Shown: positions 16,183 to 24,485 of the stretch, one piece after another
How the letters are laid out: the number at the start of each line of letters is the position of its first letter
Numbering within the stretch: the stretch's first letter is position 1
Assembly (NCBI GenBank): GCA_023402075.1
Contig: JAEXCS010000040.1
Location: 127,535-191,534, forward strand
Source of the DNA: Bacillota bacterium
GTDB taxonomy: Bacteria; Bacillota; Clostridia; Oscillospirales; Oscillospiraceae
DNA: 64,000 nucleotides
Reading direction: 5' to 3'
The notes under the pieces: model-generated
Database searches by the model: none
The model's input: the letters and a program-made list of their open reading frames with translations, nothing else
Told to the model about the DNA's origin: nothing
Program-made: the position numbers and the translations under genes

Positions 16183-16971
16183 TTGTTGGACAGTCCCGTA
16201 TTCAAACTGGAAAAAGTAGTCCGGGCCAAGGCACAGGAAGAAATGCAGGACTTTGAAGGCCCGCTGGACTTGATTTTGTTTCTGCTTGGCAAAAACAAAC
16301 TGGAAATTCAGGACATTGCCATCTCTTTGATCTGCGGCCAGTATCTTTGCTGGCTTGAGGCCCGCAAGCAGATGGATTTGGAGGTAGCCAGCGAATTTGT
16401 TACCATGGCCTCCCATCTTATCTATCTCAAGACACGGATGCTTCTGTCCATTGAGGACGAGGAGGCCCGGGGGGAAATGGACGCGCTGATTAAGTCCCTT
16501 GAAGAGCGCCGCCGCAGCGAGAGCTATGGCGTGGTGAAGTCTGCGGCCAAGCGACTGGAGCCTATGGGGGAGTTTGGACGCAGCATTGTCTTTCGTCAGC
16601 CGGAGCCGATGGAGCGGGGAAAGATTTTTGAATACCATCAGGAACCGGCGGATTTGATTCTGGCCATGGCGGACATTCGGGAGCGGTCAGAGCGGACGCT
16701 TCCGCCCCCCAGAGCGGCCTTTGCCGACATTGTGCGTCAGGAGCCTTATCCCGTGGAAAGCAAGGCCAAGGATATAATTAAGCGGCTTAAAAGTGAGGGA
16801 ATCACCCGGTTTTTAATGTTGTTTCGGGGAAACCGCACCCGCAGTGAGGTGGTGGCTACATTTTTGGCGGTGCTGGAGCTGTGTCGCGCCAGCATCATCT
16901 GCCTGGCCGGGTCCGAAACGGACTGTACCGTAAAGCAGGAGCAGGAACTTCCCGAAAATTTAACATTGTAA
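16183..16971 (+). CDS. scpA: Segregation and condensation protein A
   Basis: A 262-residue kleisin. The N-terminal ScpA pattern FEGPLDLILFLLGKNKLEI (residues 26-44) and the block ASEFVTMASHLIYLKTRMLL (about 69-88) bind SMC; the C-terminal winged helix holds GITRFLMLFRGNRTRSEVVATF. ScpA closes the SMC-ScpA-ScpB ring that organises and segregates chromosomes. Two TTG codons in tandem (16183 and 16186) could start it; GAGGTGAT lies just upstream. Confidence 0.95.
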   Translation: MLDSPVFKLEKVVRAKAQEEMQDFEGPLDLILFLLGKNKLEIQDIAISLICGQYLCWLEARKQMDLEVASEFVTMASHLIYLKTRMLLSIEDEEARGEMDALIKSLEERRRSESYGVVKSAAKRLEPMGEFGRSIVFRQPEPMERGKIFEYHQEPADLILAMADIRERSERTLPPPRAAFADIVRQEPYPVESKAKDIIKRLKSEGITRFLMLFRGNRTRSEVVATFLAVLELCRASIICLAGSETDCTVKQEQELPENLTL

Positions 16972-16981
16972 GGAAGACGGC

Positions 16982-17605
16982 ATGGAAAATTTGGACATGA
17001 AGGAAATCGAGTCCGCCGTGGAGGGCATCTTATTTGCCTCCGGCGACCCGGTGCATATCGACCGCATCTGTATTGCGCTGGAGACGGACCGCCCTACGGC
17101 GGAGCGGGTGCTGCAAAACCTGATGGATCACTATGCCTATGACCGCCGGGGCGTGCGGCTGCTCCATGTGGAGGATACGTGGCAGCTATGCTCTGCGCCG
17201 GACTATGCAGAGGTGATCCGCAAGGCCTTTGAAATCCGAAAGCCTGCCAAGCTCAGTCAGCCCGCGCTGGAGGTGCTGACGGTCATCGCCTATTACCAGC
17301 CCGTGACCCGTGCCTATGTGGACCAAATTCGGGGCGTAGACAGCGCCTACACCGTGGGGCTGCTGATGGAGCGGAAGTTGATTGAAGAGTGCGGGCGACT
17401 GCAGGTGCCGGGGCGCCCCCGGCTGTACCGTACCACGAAAAATTTTCTCCGCTCATTTCATCTCCGTACGCTGGAGGATTTGCCGGAGCTGCCGGATTTC
17501 GGTGGTGCTGGGCAGATGCGCCTGGGAGACAATGGGGAAATTATGGACCCGGATAGCGAGCTTCGGGAGATTGCAGAAAACGACGGAGCGGACAGCGAAG
17601 GATAA
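16982..17605 (+). CDS. scpB: Segregation and condensation protein B
   Basis: A 207-residue protein with two winged-helix domains. Typical ScpB sequence is present: ESAVEGILFASGDPVHIDRI at the N-terminus, LSQPALEVLTVIAYYQPVTR near 95-114, the VDSAYTVGLL segment, and LYRTTKNFLRSFHL near 145. It binds the ScpA kleisin as a dimer. It starts 11 bases after scpA, and a strong ribosome site for the next gene follows its stop. Confidence 0.95.
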   Translation: MENLDMKEIESAVEGILFASGDPVHIDRICIALETDRPTAERVLQNLMDHYAYDRRGVRLLHVEDTWQLCSAPDYAEVIRKAFEIRKPAKLSQPALEVLTVIAYYQPVTRAYVDQIRGVDSAYTVGLLMERKLIEECGRLQVPGRPRLYRTTKNFLRSFHLRTLEDLPELPDFGGAGQMRLGDNGEIMDPDSELREIAENDGADSEG

Positions 17606-17643
17606 ATTTATTGCGCGGAAAAGCTGCGGAAGGAGGAAGTCCT

Positions 17644-18318
17644 GTGCTCTTGCTGAAGATTCTGGCGTGTCTGACGGTTTCATTCCTGCTGCTGTGCCGG
17701 GTGCGGCTGGGCATTCGGGTGGACATCGCCGAGATTGTCTCGGCGGACGTGGCCGTTGGCTTTCTGCGCTTTCGGGTTGCACCCGCCAAGGCCGGACGGA
17801 AAGAAGCCGCCCAGCCGAAAAAAGAAAAAAAGAGAAAAAAGCCGAAGGATTTGACAAAAGCTGTGAAGAAAATTCCCATACCCACGGTGGAGGATTTGAA
17901 ATCCGCATATCATATCTTTCAAGGACCAATGAGAAAAATTTTGCGAAGGGTTGGCCGGGGCATTCGCGTCCACCCTTTGTCTCTGTCGGCAACACTTCCC
18001 GGGCAAGAGGACCCCGCAGCAGCGGCGGAAAATTATGGCCGTGTCTGCGCCGCCATGTGGACGGTGATGCCGCTGCTGGAAGAACTGATCGATATTCCAA
18101 AGCCGTCTTTGCATGTAGGTGTCAATTATGATGCGGAACATGTTTACATCCGGGGACATGTCGGCATCTCTATCCGCGTGGGAACGCTGCTGTCCATGGG
18201 CTTTGGCGCGCTGATTCCCGGTGCACGCTGGCTTATAAAATTTTATCAGGCTCATAAAAACGACAAACCGCGGCAGGAAAAAACGACGGAGACGGAAACG
18301 CCCAAATCCGCCGCATAG
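17644..18318 (+). CDS. DUF2953 membrane protein (YtfI-like)
   Basis: A 224-residue protein with an N-terminal membrane helix (LLLKILACLTVSFLLLC), a Lys-rich linker around residues 45-70 and a soluble domain that fits DUF2953 (SLHVGVNYDAEHVYIRGHVG, IRVGTLLSMGFGALIPGARW). In B. subtilis the DUF2953 gene ytfI precedes ytfJ exactly as here, so a sporulation role is likely but not proven. The GTG at 17644 follows AAGGAGG; an earlier TTG at 17611 has no good site. Confidence 0.8.
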   Translation: MLLLKILACLTVSFLLLCRVRLGIRVDIAEIVSADVAVGFLRFRVAPAKAGRKEAAQPKKEKKRKKPKDLTKAVKKIPIPTVEDLKSAYHIFQGPMRKILRRVGRGIRVHPLSLSATLPGQEDPAAAAENYGRVCAAMWTVMPLLEELIDIPKPSLHVGVNYDAEHVYIRGHVGISIRVGTLLSMGFGALIPGARWLIKFYQAHKNDKPRQEKTTETETPKSAA

Positions 18319-18331
18319 AAAGGAAATCGCT

Positions 18332-18730
18332 ATGGATAATACTGTTGAGAAGAAGCACCCGCTGAACGATCTGATGGGATCCACCATAGAAAAAATTCGA
18401 GAGATGGTGGACACCAATACCATTGTGGGCCAGCCGATTACCACGCCCGACGGCGTGACACTGATTCCTATCTCCAAGGTCAGCTTCGGCTTTGGCAGCG
18501 GCGGCGGAGACTATGGCGCGACACAGCCCCAGAATTTCGGCGGCGGCAGCGGTGCTGGTGTGAAAATTTCTCCTGTGGCGTTTCTGGTGATCAAGGACGG
18601 AACCACACGTGTTCTGCCTGTTTCTCTGCCGCCGGCATCCACGGTGGATCGGCTGGTGGAGATGGCCCCGGATATTCTGGACAAAGTGGAAAAATATTTC
18701 GACAAAAAGAAGGAAAAAGAGGAGTTCTGA
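18332..18730 (+). CDS. ytfJ: Sporulation protein YtfJ/GerW family
   Basis: A 132-residue protein with the family pattern: IREMVDTNTIVGQPITTPDG, VTLIPISKVSFGFGSGGGDY and a glycine-rich centre. The C-terminal helix is charged (YFDKKKEKEEF). GerW/YtfJ is made in the forespore in B. subtilis and affects germination with some germinants. It follows the DUF2953 gene by 13 bases and precedes dacB, so scpB-ytfI-ytfJ-dacB may form one unit. Confidence 0.92.
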   Translation: MDNTVEKKHPLNDLMGSTIEKIREMVDTNTIVGQPITTPDGVTLIPISKVSFGFGSGGGDYGATQPQNFGGGSGAGVKISPVAFLVIKDGTTRVLPVSLPPASTVDRLVEMAPDILDKVEKYFDKKKEKEEF

Positions 18731-18772
18731 CAGGGGTATACTAAGGTCACCTCAGTGGAAAGGTGATCGTGG

Positions 18773-19885
18773 ATGAAAACTCGCTTCAAACGCTCTGCGG
18801 CGCTGCTTTGCGCCCTTTTATGTCTGTATAGTATTTTCCCTTGTAAGGCCGCCGCTGTCAGCACATCTGCTACATCCGCCGTTTTAATGGACGTGGATTC
18901 GGGGCGGGTGCTGTACGCCCAAAATGAAAATAAAAAAATGCTGATTGCCAGTACGACAAAAATTATGACCGCGCTGGTGGCTCTGGAAAACGGAGAGCTG
19001 CGCGGCACCGTGAAGGTCACGGCGGAGGCAGCCAACACGGAAGGTTCCTCCATGTATCTGAAGGCGGGAGAGAAGCTGACGCTGGAAACTCTGCTGTACG
19101 GGCTGATGCTCTCATCCGGAAACGACGCGGCGGTGGCCGTGGCACAGGGTGTGGCGGGCAGCACGGAGAAATTCGTGAAGCTGATGAACCAAAAAGCAAA
19201 GGAGCTGGGCATGAGCGGCACCTCCTTTGCAAATCCCAATGGGCTGGATGACGAAAAGCACTATTCCACCGCCAGAGACATGGCGGTGCTGGCCTGTGCT
19301 GCCATGAACAACGAAGCATTTGCCCGGATTGTCTCCACCCGCAGTGTCACCGTGGGCGGGCGGACGCTGACCAACCACAACAAGCTGCTTTCTTATGTTG
19401 ATGGGTGCATCGGCCTGAAAACCGGCTACACCAAGGCTGCGGGCCGCACACTGGTGTCCTGTGCGCGGCGAAATGGGCAGCGGTTGGTGGCGGTGACCTT
19501 GCAGGACGGGAACGACTGGGCCGACCACGCCGCGCTGTATGACTATGGGTTTTCCCAATACCCCGCACACCGGGCGATGACCATCGGTGAGAAGGTGGGG
19601 ACGCTGGCGGTGACCGGGGGTGTTAGCACTGCAATCCCCGTGGTGGCGGCGGATAGCTTTTCCTGGCCTTTGGCGCAGGGAGAAAAGCTGGAGGTTCGCT
19701 TTGAGCTGCCGGAGAGCGTAAAGGCTCCGGTGACGGCGGGAACGAAAGTCGGACACGCTGTGTTTACCTTGAGCGGCAAGGAAACCGGGCGGGTGGATCT
19801 GCTGTGCGGCGGTGATGCGCTTTCCGCCATTCAGCCCCCATCAAGCCTGCTGCGCCGTATGGGTGAGCTGCTGAAAAAGTGCTGA
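18773..19885 (+). CDS. dacB: D-alanyl-D-alanine carboxypeptidase
   Basis: A 370-residue penicillin-binding protein of the S11 peptidase family. A signal peptide covers about residues 1-26, followed by the three active-site motifs SxxK (STTK, about residue 58), SGN (about 113) and KTG (about 215). A C-terminal beta domain and a final basic amphipathic helix (LLRRMGELLKKC) complete the PBP5 plan. It trims the pentapeptide of cell-wall or spore-cortex peptidoglycan. The symbol follows the B. subtilis scpAB-dacB-rluB order; the spmA and spmB genes found there are absent here. Confidence 0.9.
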   Translation: MKTRFKRSAALLCALLCLYSIFPCKAAAVSTSATSAVLMDVDSGRVLYAQNENKKMLIASTTKIMTALVALENGELRGTVKVTAEAANTEGSSMYLKAGEKLTLETLLYGLMLSSGNDAAVAVAQGVAGSTEKFVKLMNQKAKELGMSGTSFANPNGLDDEKHYSTARDMAVLACAAMNNEAFARIVSTRSVTVGGRTLTNHNKLLSYVDGCIGLKTGYTKAAGRTLVSCARRNGQRLVAVTLQDGNDWADHAALYDYGFSQYPAHRAMTIGEKVGTLAVTGGVSTAIPVVAADSFSWPLAQGEKLEVRFELPESVKAPVTAGTKVGHAVFTLSGKETGRVDLLCGGDALSAIQPPSSLLRRMGELLKKC

Positions 19886-19956
19886 TCGCGCCAGAACGGC
19901 GGGGAACCTCCAAAGATTCAGGCCGCCGGACACGTGGAAACCCGTCCGGACGGTCT

Positions 19957-19983
19957 GGGGCCGCGCGATAAAGCGCGGCCTTT
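19957..19983 (+). terminator. Hairpin between dacB and rluB
   Basis: GGCCGCGC, loop GATAAA, GCGCGGCC, then TTTCC. The stem is strong but the T-run is short, so termination may be partial. Confidence 0.6.
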
Positions 19984-19986
19984 CCG

Positions 19987-20010
19987 ATTTAAATACACAT
20001 TTAAATACAC
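19987..20010 (+). repeat. Perfect tandem 12-bp duplication upstream of rluB
   Basis: ATTTAAATACAC occurs twice in immediate succession and is followed by AT, ending three bases before the AAGGAG ribosome site of rluB. The repeat is AT-rich in GC-rich surroundings and could be a recent slippage duplication in the 5-prime leader. Confidence 0.9.
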
Positions 20011-20027
20011 ATAAGGAGACGGCGGAT

Positions 20028-20735
20028 ATGGAAGAACGTCTGCAAAAGCTGCTGTCCGCCGCGGGACTGTGCTCCCGCCGAACGGCGGAGGAATGGATTA
20101 CCGACGGAAGGGTAACGGTGAACGGCCAGACCGCCCATTTGGGCGACCGGGCCGACCCGGATATGGACGACGTACGTGTGGACGGCGTTCCGCTTGGGCG
20201 GCAAGAACACAAGACCTACCTGCTGCTAAACAAGCCCCGGGGCTATGTGACCACCCTCTCCGACGAGAAGAACCGTCCCACAGTGGCGGAGCTGGTGAAA
20301 GACGCGGGGGCGCGGGTATTTCCGGTGGGGCGGCTGGATATGGATTCCGAGGGGCTGCTGCTGCTGACCAACGACGGGGCGCTGATGCAGCGGTTAATTC
20401 ACCCCAGCTTTCAGGTTGATAAAACTTATGAGCTGGATGTTTCCGGTTTCCGGGTCGGGTCGGATGCGGCCCTGCGGGCCGTTACGGAGCTTGACGGGGA
20501 GTCGATTTCTCCGGCCACGGTGGAGGTGCTTTTTCAAAATGGTGCACGGGCACGGTTAAGCGTGGTCATTCACGAGGGGAAAAACCGCCAGATTCGTCGC
20601 ATGTGCGACCAATGCAGGCTGACGGTTCTCAGGCTGCGTCGGGTGCGGGAGCACATTTTGGAGCTGGGCGCACTGCCGGAGGGGAAGTGGCGGTACCTGA
20701 CGGAGGAGGAGCTGTCCGCGCTGCAAGCGCAGTGA
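20028..20735 (+). CDS. rluB: Pseudouridine synthase RluB/RsuA family
   Basis: A 235-residue pseudouridine synthase: an N-terminal S4 domain (ERLQKLLSAAGLCSRRTAEE), linker KTYLLLNKPRGYVTT, catalytic motif GRLDMDSEGLLLLTNDGAL with the active-site Asp near residue 104, and C-terminal EGKNRQIRRMCDQ. Members modify a uridine in 23S (or 16S) rRNA. Position after dacB supports RluB. An AAGGAG site and the tandem 12-mer duplication lie just upstream. Confidence 0.92.
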   Translation: MEERLQKLLSAAGLCSRRTAEEWITDGRVTVNGQTAHLGDRADPDMDDVRVDGVPLGRQEHKTYLLLNKPRGYVTTLSDEKNRPTVAELVKDAGARVFPVGRLDMDSEGLLLLTNDGALMQRLIHPSFQVDKTYELDVSGFRVGSDAALRAVTELDGESISPATVEVLFQNGARARLSVVIHEGKNRQIRRMCDQCRLTVLRLRRVREHILELGALPEGKWRYLTEEELSALQAQ

Positions 20736-20839
20736 CAGAGGGACGTGTCCGCTCCACCTTTCCACAGCATCCCTTCCAGTGCAGCGCAGCCCTTGGAGAG
20801 GGACCTTATAGGTTGCCGCTCTACAATATAAGGGATATG

Positions 20840-20867
20840 ATTGCAGGATTTTTATAAATCCTGCAAT
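20840..20867 (+). terminator. Perfect 12-bp hairpin after rluB
   Basis: ATTGCAGGATTT, loop TTAT, AAATCCTGCAAT, then TCTTATGTTT. The stem is AT-richer than other terminators here and sits 105 bases after rluB. It could end transcription of rluB on the forward strand. The rest of 20736-21012 holds no gene I recognise; a possible weak -10 (TATGAT, 20989-20994) for the RpiR gene is the only other signal. Confidence 0.55.
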
Positions 20868-21012
20868 TCTTATGTTTGCTGCCACATTGCAAATCCGTTG
20901 CAATCTCAGGGGAATTTCAGAAAACAACTGCATTTTCAAGGCCGCTGTATCAAAATAACAAAGGTTTTTATTGAAAAAATGCAGGAATTATGATAAGCTA
21001 TTCATCACACTT

Positions 21013-21035
21013 GGTCAGCGCTCAATGCGCTGACC
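21013..21035 (+). promoter_or_regulatory. Inverted repeat, candidate operator or leader hairpin of the RpiR gene
   Basis: GGTCAGCGC (21013-21021), a 5-base spacer TCAAT, then GCGCTGACC (21027-21035): a perfect 9-bp inverted repeat ending about 30 bases before the regulator's start codon. The position suits autoregulation by the encoded repressor, or a stable leader hairpin. Confidence 0.45.
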
Positions 21036-21066
21036 CGGAAGAAGAGATACGGCGGAGGGGAAAATT

Positions 21067-21933
21067 GTGGCGAAAGGCATTTTATATACGCTGGAAAGCG
21101 GCATGAGCGGCTTTTCAAAGGGACAAAAGCGCATCGCTTCCTACATTATGGACAACTATGATAAGGCCGCGTTTATGACCGCCAGCAAGCTGGGCCAGCT
21201 TTCGGGCGTCAGTGAATCCACGGTGGTTCGCTTTGCCTACGAGCTGGGCTATGCGGGATATCCCGCCTTGCAGCGGACGCTGCAGGAAATGATACGCAGC
21301 CGCCTGACTTCTACCCAGCGCATTCAGGTGGCGGACAGCATGATGAGCGGACATGACGTGCTGTCTTCCGTGATGCGCTCTGACTTTGATCGGCTGCGGA
21401 TGGTGGCGGACAAGGCGGACCGCAGGGAGTTTGACCTTGTGGTGGATGAGCTGGTGCGGGCGCGGCACATCTATATTCTGGGCGTGCGGTCGTCCTCCTT
21501 TGTGGCGGGATATTTGAACTTTTACATGCATCTGCTGCTGGACAACGTCACGCTGGTGCAGTCCAACGAGGCGGGAGCGATTTTTGAACAGCTGTTCCGC
21601 ATCGGCCCCGGTGACGTGATGCTGGCCATCAGCTTTCCACGGTACTCCAAGGCCACCATCAACACCGCGAAATTTGCCAAGGACCGGGGTGCGACAATTT
21701 TGGGCATAACGGACAACGAGCTGTCCCCGCTGGGGCAGATGTCCAGTGCGTCAGTGCTGGCTCCCAGCGAGATGATTTCTTTTGTGGACTCCATGGTGGC
21801 CCCCATGTCCATGGTAAACGCCCTGCTGGTGGCTCTGGGCTTCCGGCTGGGAAAAGACGTGTCCACCATCTTCTCCGAGCTGGAGGATATCTGGGAAACC
21901 TACGGCGTATTTGGAAAGGCAGACGATGAATAA
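21067..21933 (+). CDS. MurR/RpiR family transcriptional regulator
   Basis: A 288-residue regulator. The N-terminal HTH_6 domain has FSKGQKRIASYIMDNYD and GQLSGVSESTVVRFAYELGY (residues 16-67); a C-terminal SIS sugar-isomerase domain (about 130-250) includes YILGVRSSSFVAGYL and AISFPRYSKATIN. RpiR proteins sense sugar phosphates. No sugar operon is adjacent, so the target is unknown; the gene sits in front of an HI0933-type flavoprotein and overlaps it by eight bases. The start is GTG after GGAGGGG. Confidence 0.9.
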   Translation: MAKGILYTLESGMSGFSKGQKRIASYIMDNYDKAAFMTASKLGQLSGVSESTVVRFAYELGYAGYPALQRTLQEMIRSRLTSTQRIQVADSMMSGHDVLSSVMRSDFDRLRMVADKADRREFDLVVDELVRARHIYILGVRSSSFVAGYLNFYMHLLLDNVTLVQSNEAGAIFEQLFRIGPGDVMLAISFPRYSKATINTAKFAKDRGATILGITDNELSPLGQMSSASVLAPSEMISFVDSMVAPMSMVNALLVALGFRLGKDVSTIFSELEDIWETYGVFGKADDE

Positions 21934-23161
21934 AAAAATCTTGGTGGTCGGCGGCGGGGCCGCCGGCATGATGTCCGCAATTTCGGCAGCGGAGCGGGGC
22001 GCGTCCGTGACGCTGCTGGAGCCGGGCGACCGCCTTGGAAAAAAACTGAATATCACCGGCAAGGGCCGGTGCAACGTCACCAACGATTCCGGGTGCGAGG
22101 AACTGCTGGCCAACGTTCCCCGCAACGGAAAGTTTTTATACAGTGCCTTTTCCCGGTTTGACGGGCGGGACGCCATGGCATTTTTTCAGGAGCTGGGCGT
22201 TCCACTGAAGGTGGAGCGGGGGCGGCGGGTATTTCCCGTTTCCGACCGCTCTTTTGATGTTAGCGGCGCATTGGAACGGCGGCTGAAAAAGCTGAATGTC
22301 TCCATTTCGCGGCGGCGGGCGGAAAGCCTGCTTCTTGAAGACGGAGCCGTCCGAGGGGTGGAAACGGAGCGGGGGGCGCTGAGCGCCGACGCAGTCATTC
22401 TGGCCACCGGCGGGATTTCCTACCCCGCCACCGGCTCCACAGGAGACGGACACCGGTTCGCAGAGCAGGCGGGGCACGCGGTCACGCCTTTGCGAGGTTC
22501 GCTGGTGCCCCTGCGGGAAGTCGGAAACCTCTGCGCGGATTTGCAGGGCCTTTCCCTGAGAAACGTGGAACTGTCGGTTTTTGAAAACAACAAGAAGATT
22601 CATACGGACTTTGGCGAGCTGCTATTTACCCATTTTGGGGTCAGCGGCCCGCTGGTGCTGTCCGCCTCTGCCCATATGCGGCATTTCGGTGACAAGGCGT
22701 ATCGACTGGAAATTGATTTGAAGCCCGCGCTGGACGAGGGGCAGTTGGATAAGCGGCTGCTGTCGGACTTTGAAAAATATGCGAACAGCGATTTTTGCAA
22801 TGCTCTGAGCGATCTGCTGCCCCAAAAGCTGATTCCGGTCATGGTGGAGTGCTGCGGGATTTCCCCGCATCGAAAGGTGCACGATGTCACGCGGGAGGAA
22901 CGGCAGGGCCTGCTGAGGCTTTTAAAGCATTTTCCCATCGCCATCGAAGAGCCCCGTCCGGTAGAGGAAGCCATTGTCACAGCCGGTGGCGTAAAGGTGC
23001 GTGAGATTGACCCACACACCATGGAATCAAAGCTTGTAAAGGGATTGTACTTTGCGGGAGAATTGATTGATGTAGACGCTTATACCGGCGGTTTTAACCT
23101 GCAAATTGCCTGGGCCACCGGGCGCGCCGCAGGCTTTGCAGCGGCGGATACCAAGGAGTAA
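21926..23161 (+). CDS. NAD(P)/FAD-dependent oxidoreductase, HI0933/BaiN family
   Basis: A 411-residue flavoprotein. An N-terminal dinucleotide-binding motif ILVVGGGAAGMMSAISAAERG is followed by the family signature LGKKLNITGKGRCNVTN (about residues 40-56), ATGGISYPATGSTGDG near 160 and a C-terminal GGVKVREIDPHTMESK ... GLYFAGELIDVDAYTGGFNLQ. Family members include BaiN and B. subtilis YtfP; the substrate is unknown. It begins within the RpiR gene's 3-prime end and precedes cmk by 11 bases. Confidence 0.9.
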   Translation: MNKKILVVGGGAAGMMSAISAAERGASVTLLEPGDRLGKKLNITGKGRCNVTNDSGCEELLANVPRNGKFLYSAFSRFDGRDAMAFFQELGVPLKVERGRRVFPVSDRSFDVSGALERRLKKLNVSISRRRAESLLLEDGAVRGVETERGALSADAVILATGGISYPATGSTGDGHRFAEQAGHAVTPLRGSLVPLREVGNLCADLQGLSLRNVELSVFENNKKIHTDFGELLFTHFGVSGPLVLSASAHMRHFGDKAYRLEIDLKPALDEGQLDKRLLSDFEKYANSDFCNALSDLLPQKLIPVMVECCGISPHRKVHDVTREERQGLLRLLKHFPIAIEEPRPVEEAIVTAGGVKVREIDPHTMESKLVKGLYFAGELIDVDAYTGGFNLQIAWATGRAAGFAAADTKE

Positions 23162-23172
23162 GGAGCATTCCC

Positions 23173-23847
23173 ATGAAGAACGTGAGCATTGCCATCGATG
23201 GGCCCTCCGGTGCAGGAAAAAGCACCTTGGCACGGGCGCTGGCAGAGGAAAAAGGATATTTGTACGTAGATACCGGCGCCATTTATCGGACCATAGGCTG
23301 CTATGTCCTGCGCTGTGGGGTGAACCCGTCCGACGAGGCCGAAGTGCTTCGTCTGCTTCCGCAGGCAAAGGTGGAACTGCGCAGGGGAGAAGATGAAACG
23401 CAGCGCATGATTTTGAATGGGGAGGACGTGTCGGAAGAGATTCGCTTTCCAGAGGTTTCCAAATATGCCTCCATCGTCTCCGCTTATCCGGGAGTTCGGT
23501 CGTACCTTCTGGAGATGCAAAGGGAGCTTGCACGGAACCACAGCGTGGTGATGGACGGACGGGACATCGGCACGGTGGTTTTGCCCGACGCGGATGTGAA
23601 AATTTTTCTCACCGCCTCGGTGGAGATCCGGGCAAAACGGCGGTATCTGGAGCTTTCGGAGCGGAGAACACCCGAAACGTTGGAGCAGGTGCGCAGCGAA
23701 ATTGTCCAGCGGGACTGGGACGACTCCCACCGCGCGGCCTCGCCGCTGCGTCAGGCCGAGGATGCCGTTGCGGTGGATACTACGGAGATGAATTTTCAGG
23801 AGAGTTTGGCCGCGCTTTCGAAAGTGGTTGAGGAGGCGTTGAAATGA
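23173..23847 (+). CDS. cmk: Cytidylate kinase
   Basis: A 224-residue nucleoside monophosphate kinase. The P-loop is IDGPSGAGKSTLARALA near residues 7-23, and the CMP-binding and lid regions show VDTGAIYRTIG, VVMDGRDIGTVVLPDADVKI and RRYLELS ... VQRDWDDSHRAASPL. It phosphorylates CMP and dCMP. It begins a coupled block cmk-plsC-ispH/rpsA that matches the conserved cmk-rpsA linkage. The stop overlaps the plsC start (ATGA). Confidence 0.96.
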   Translation: MKNVSIAIDGPSGAGKSTLARALAEEKGYLYVDTGAIYRTIGCYVLRCGVNPSDEAEVLRLLPQAKVELRRGEDETQRMILNGEDVSEEIRFPEVSKYASIVSAYPGVRSYLLEMQRELARNHSVVMDGRDIGTVVLPDADVKIFLTASVEIRAKRRYLELSERRTPETLEQVRSEIVQRDWDDSHRAASPLRQAEDAVAVDTTEMNFQESLAALSKVVEEALK

Positions 23848-24485
23848 AGCCGTTTAACCGCTTTTTCGTATTTATTTACTATGTGGTGGGCTTTATCACT
23901 CACCTTCTCCATCCTGCCGACGTGGAGGGCATGGACCGCCTGCCCAGAGGAGGGGCACTGCTGTGCCCCAACCACGCCAGCGACTGGGATCCGATCATGG
24001 TGGCGCTTGTGCTGCCGGTGAATTACCGGCTGCACATCATGGCAAAAGAGGAACTGTTCCGCAATCCCGTTTTGGGCTGGATTCTGCGTCGTGTGGGGGC
24101 CTTTCCCGTCAGCCGGGGCGGAAGCGATATTCAGTCGGTCAAAACCGCTATGCAGGCCATCAAATCAGGAGATAATCTGCTGATGTTTCCGGAGGGAACC
24201 ACTGTCCGGAACGGAATCGGCCATGTGGACGGTCTTCCTGCCCATGCCCACGGCGGTGTGGCCATGATCGGTGTCCGAACGGGTGCGAAGCTGGTGCCGG
24301 TGTTTGTGGATGGGGAGAAGAAGCCCTTCCGCCGTACCCGCATTATTTTTGGCGAGCCCTATGAGCCGAGGATTACAGGGAAGCACGGCACGGCGGAGGA
24401 AATTCAGACGGTGGCGGACGAGGTTCTGGCGGCGGCTTATGCCCTGGGGGGGCAGTCCGTGGGAGGGAAGTCGCTGTGCGAGTAA
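23844..24485 (+). CDS. plsC: 1-acyl-sn-glycerol-3-phosphate acyltransferase
   Basis: A 213-residue PlsC-type acyltransferase making phosphatidic acid. The catalytic HxxxxD motif is NHASDWDP near residues 43-50, the glycerol-phosphate motif FPEGTTVRNG near 115 and GAKLVPVFV near 150. A single hydrophobic N-terminal segment suggests membrane association. It starts on the cmk stop codon, and its last ten bases overlap the ispH-rpsA start, so the three genes are translationally linked. Confidence 0.93.
   Translation: MKPFNRFFVFIYYVVGFITHLLHPADVEGMDRLPRGGALLCPNHASDWDPIMVALVLPVNYRLHIMAKEELFRNPVLGWILRRVGAFPVSRGGSDIQSVKTAMQAIKSGDNLLMFPEGTTVRNGIGHVDGLPAHAHGGVAMIGVRTGAKLVPVFVDGEKKPFRRTRIIFGEPYEPRITGKHGTAEEIQTVADEVLAAAYALGGQSVGGKSLCE

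Noticed and set aside
18735..18772. GTATA-type spore sigma-F/G promoter before dacB
   Set aside because: The matching -10 would fall on or beyond the ribosome site, leaving no leader; coincidence is more likely.
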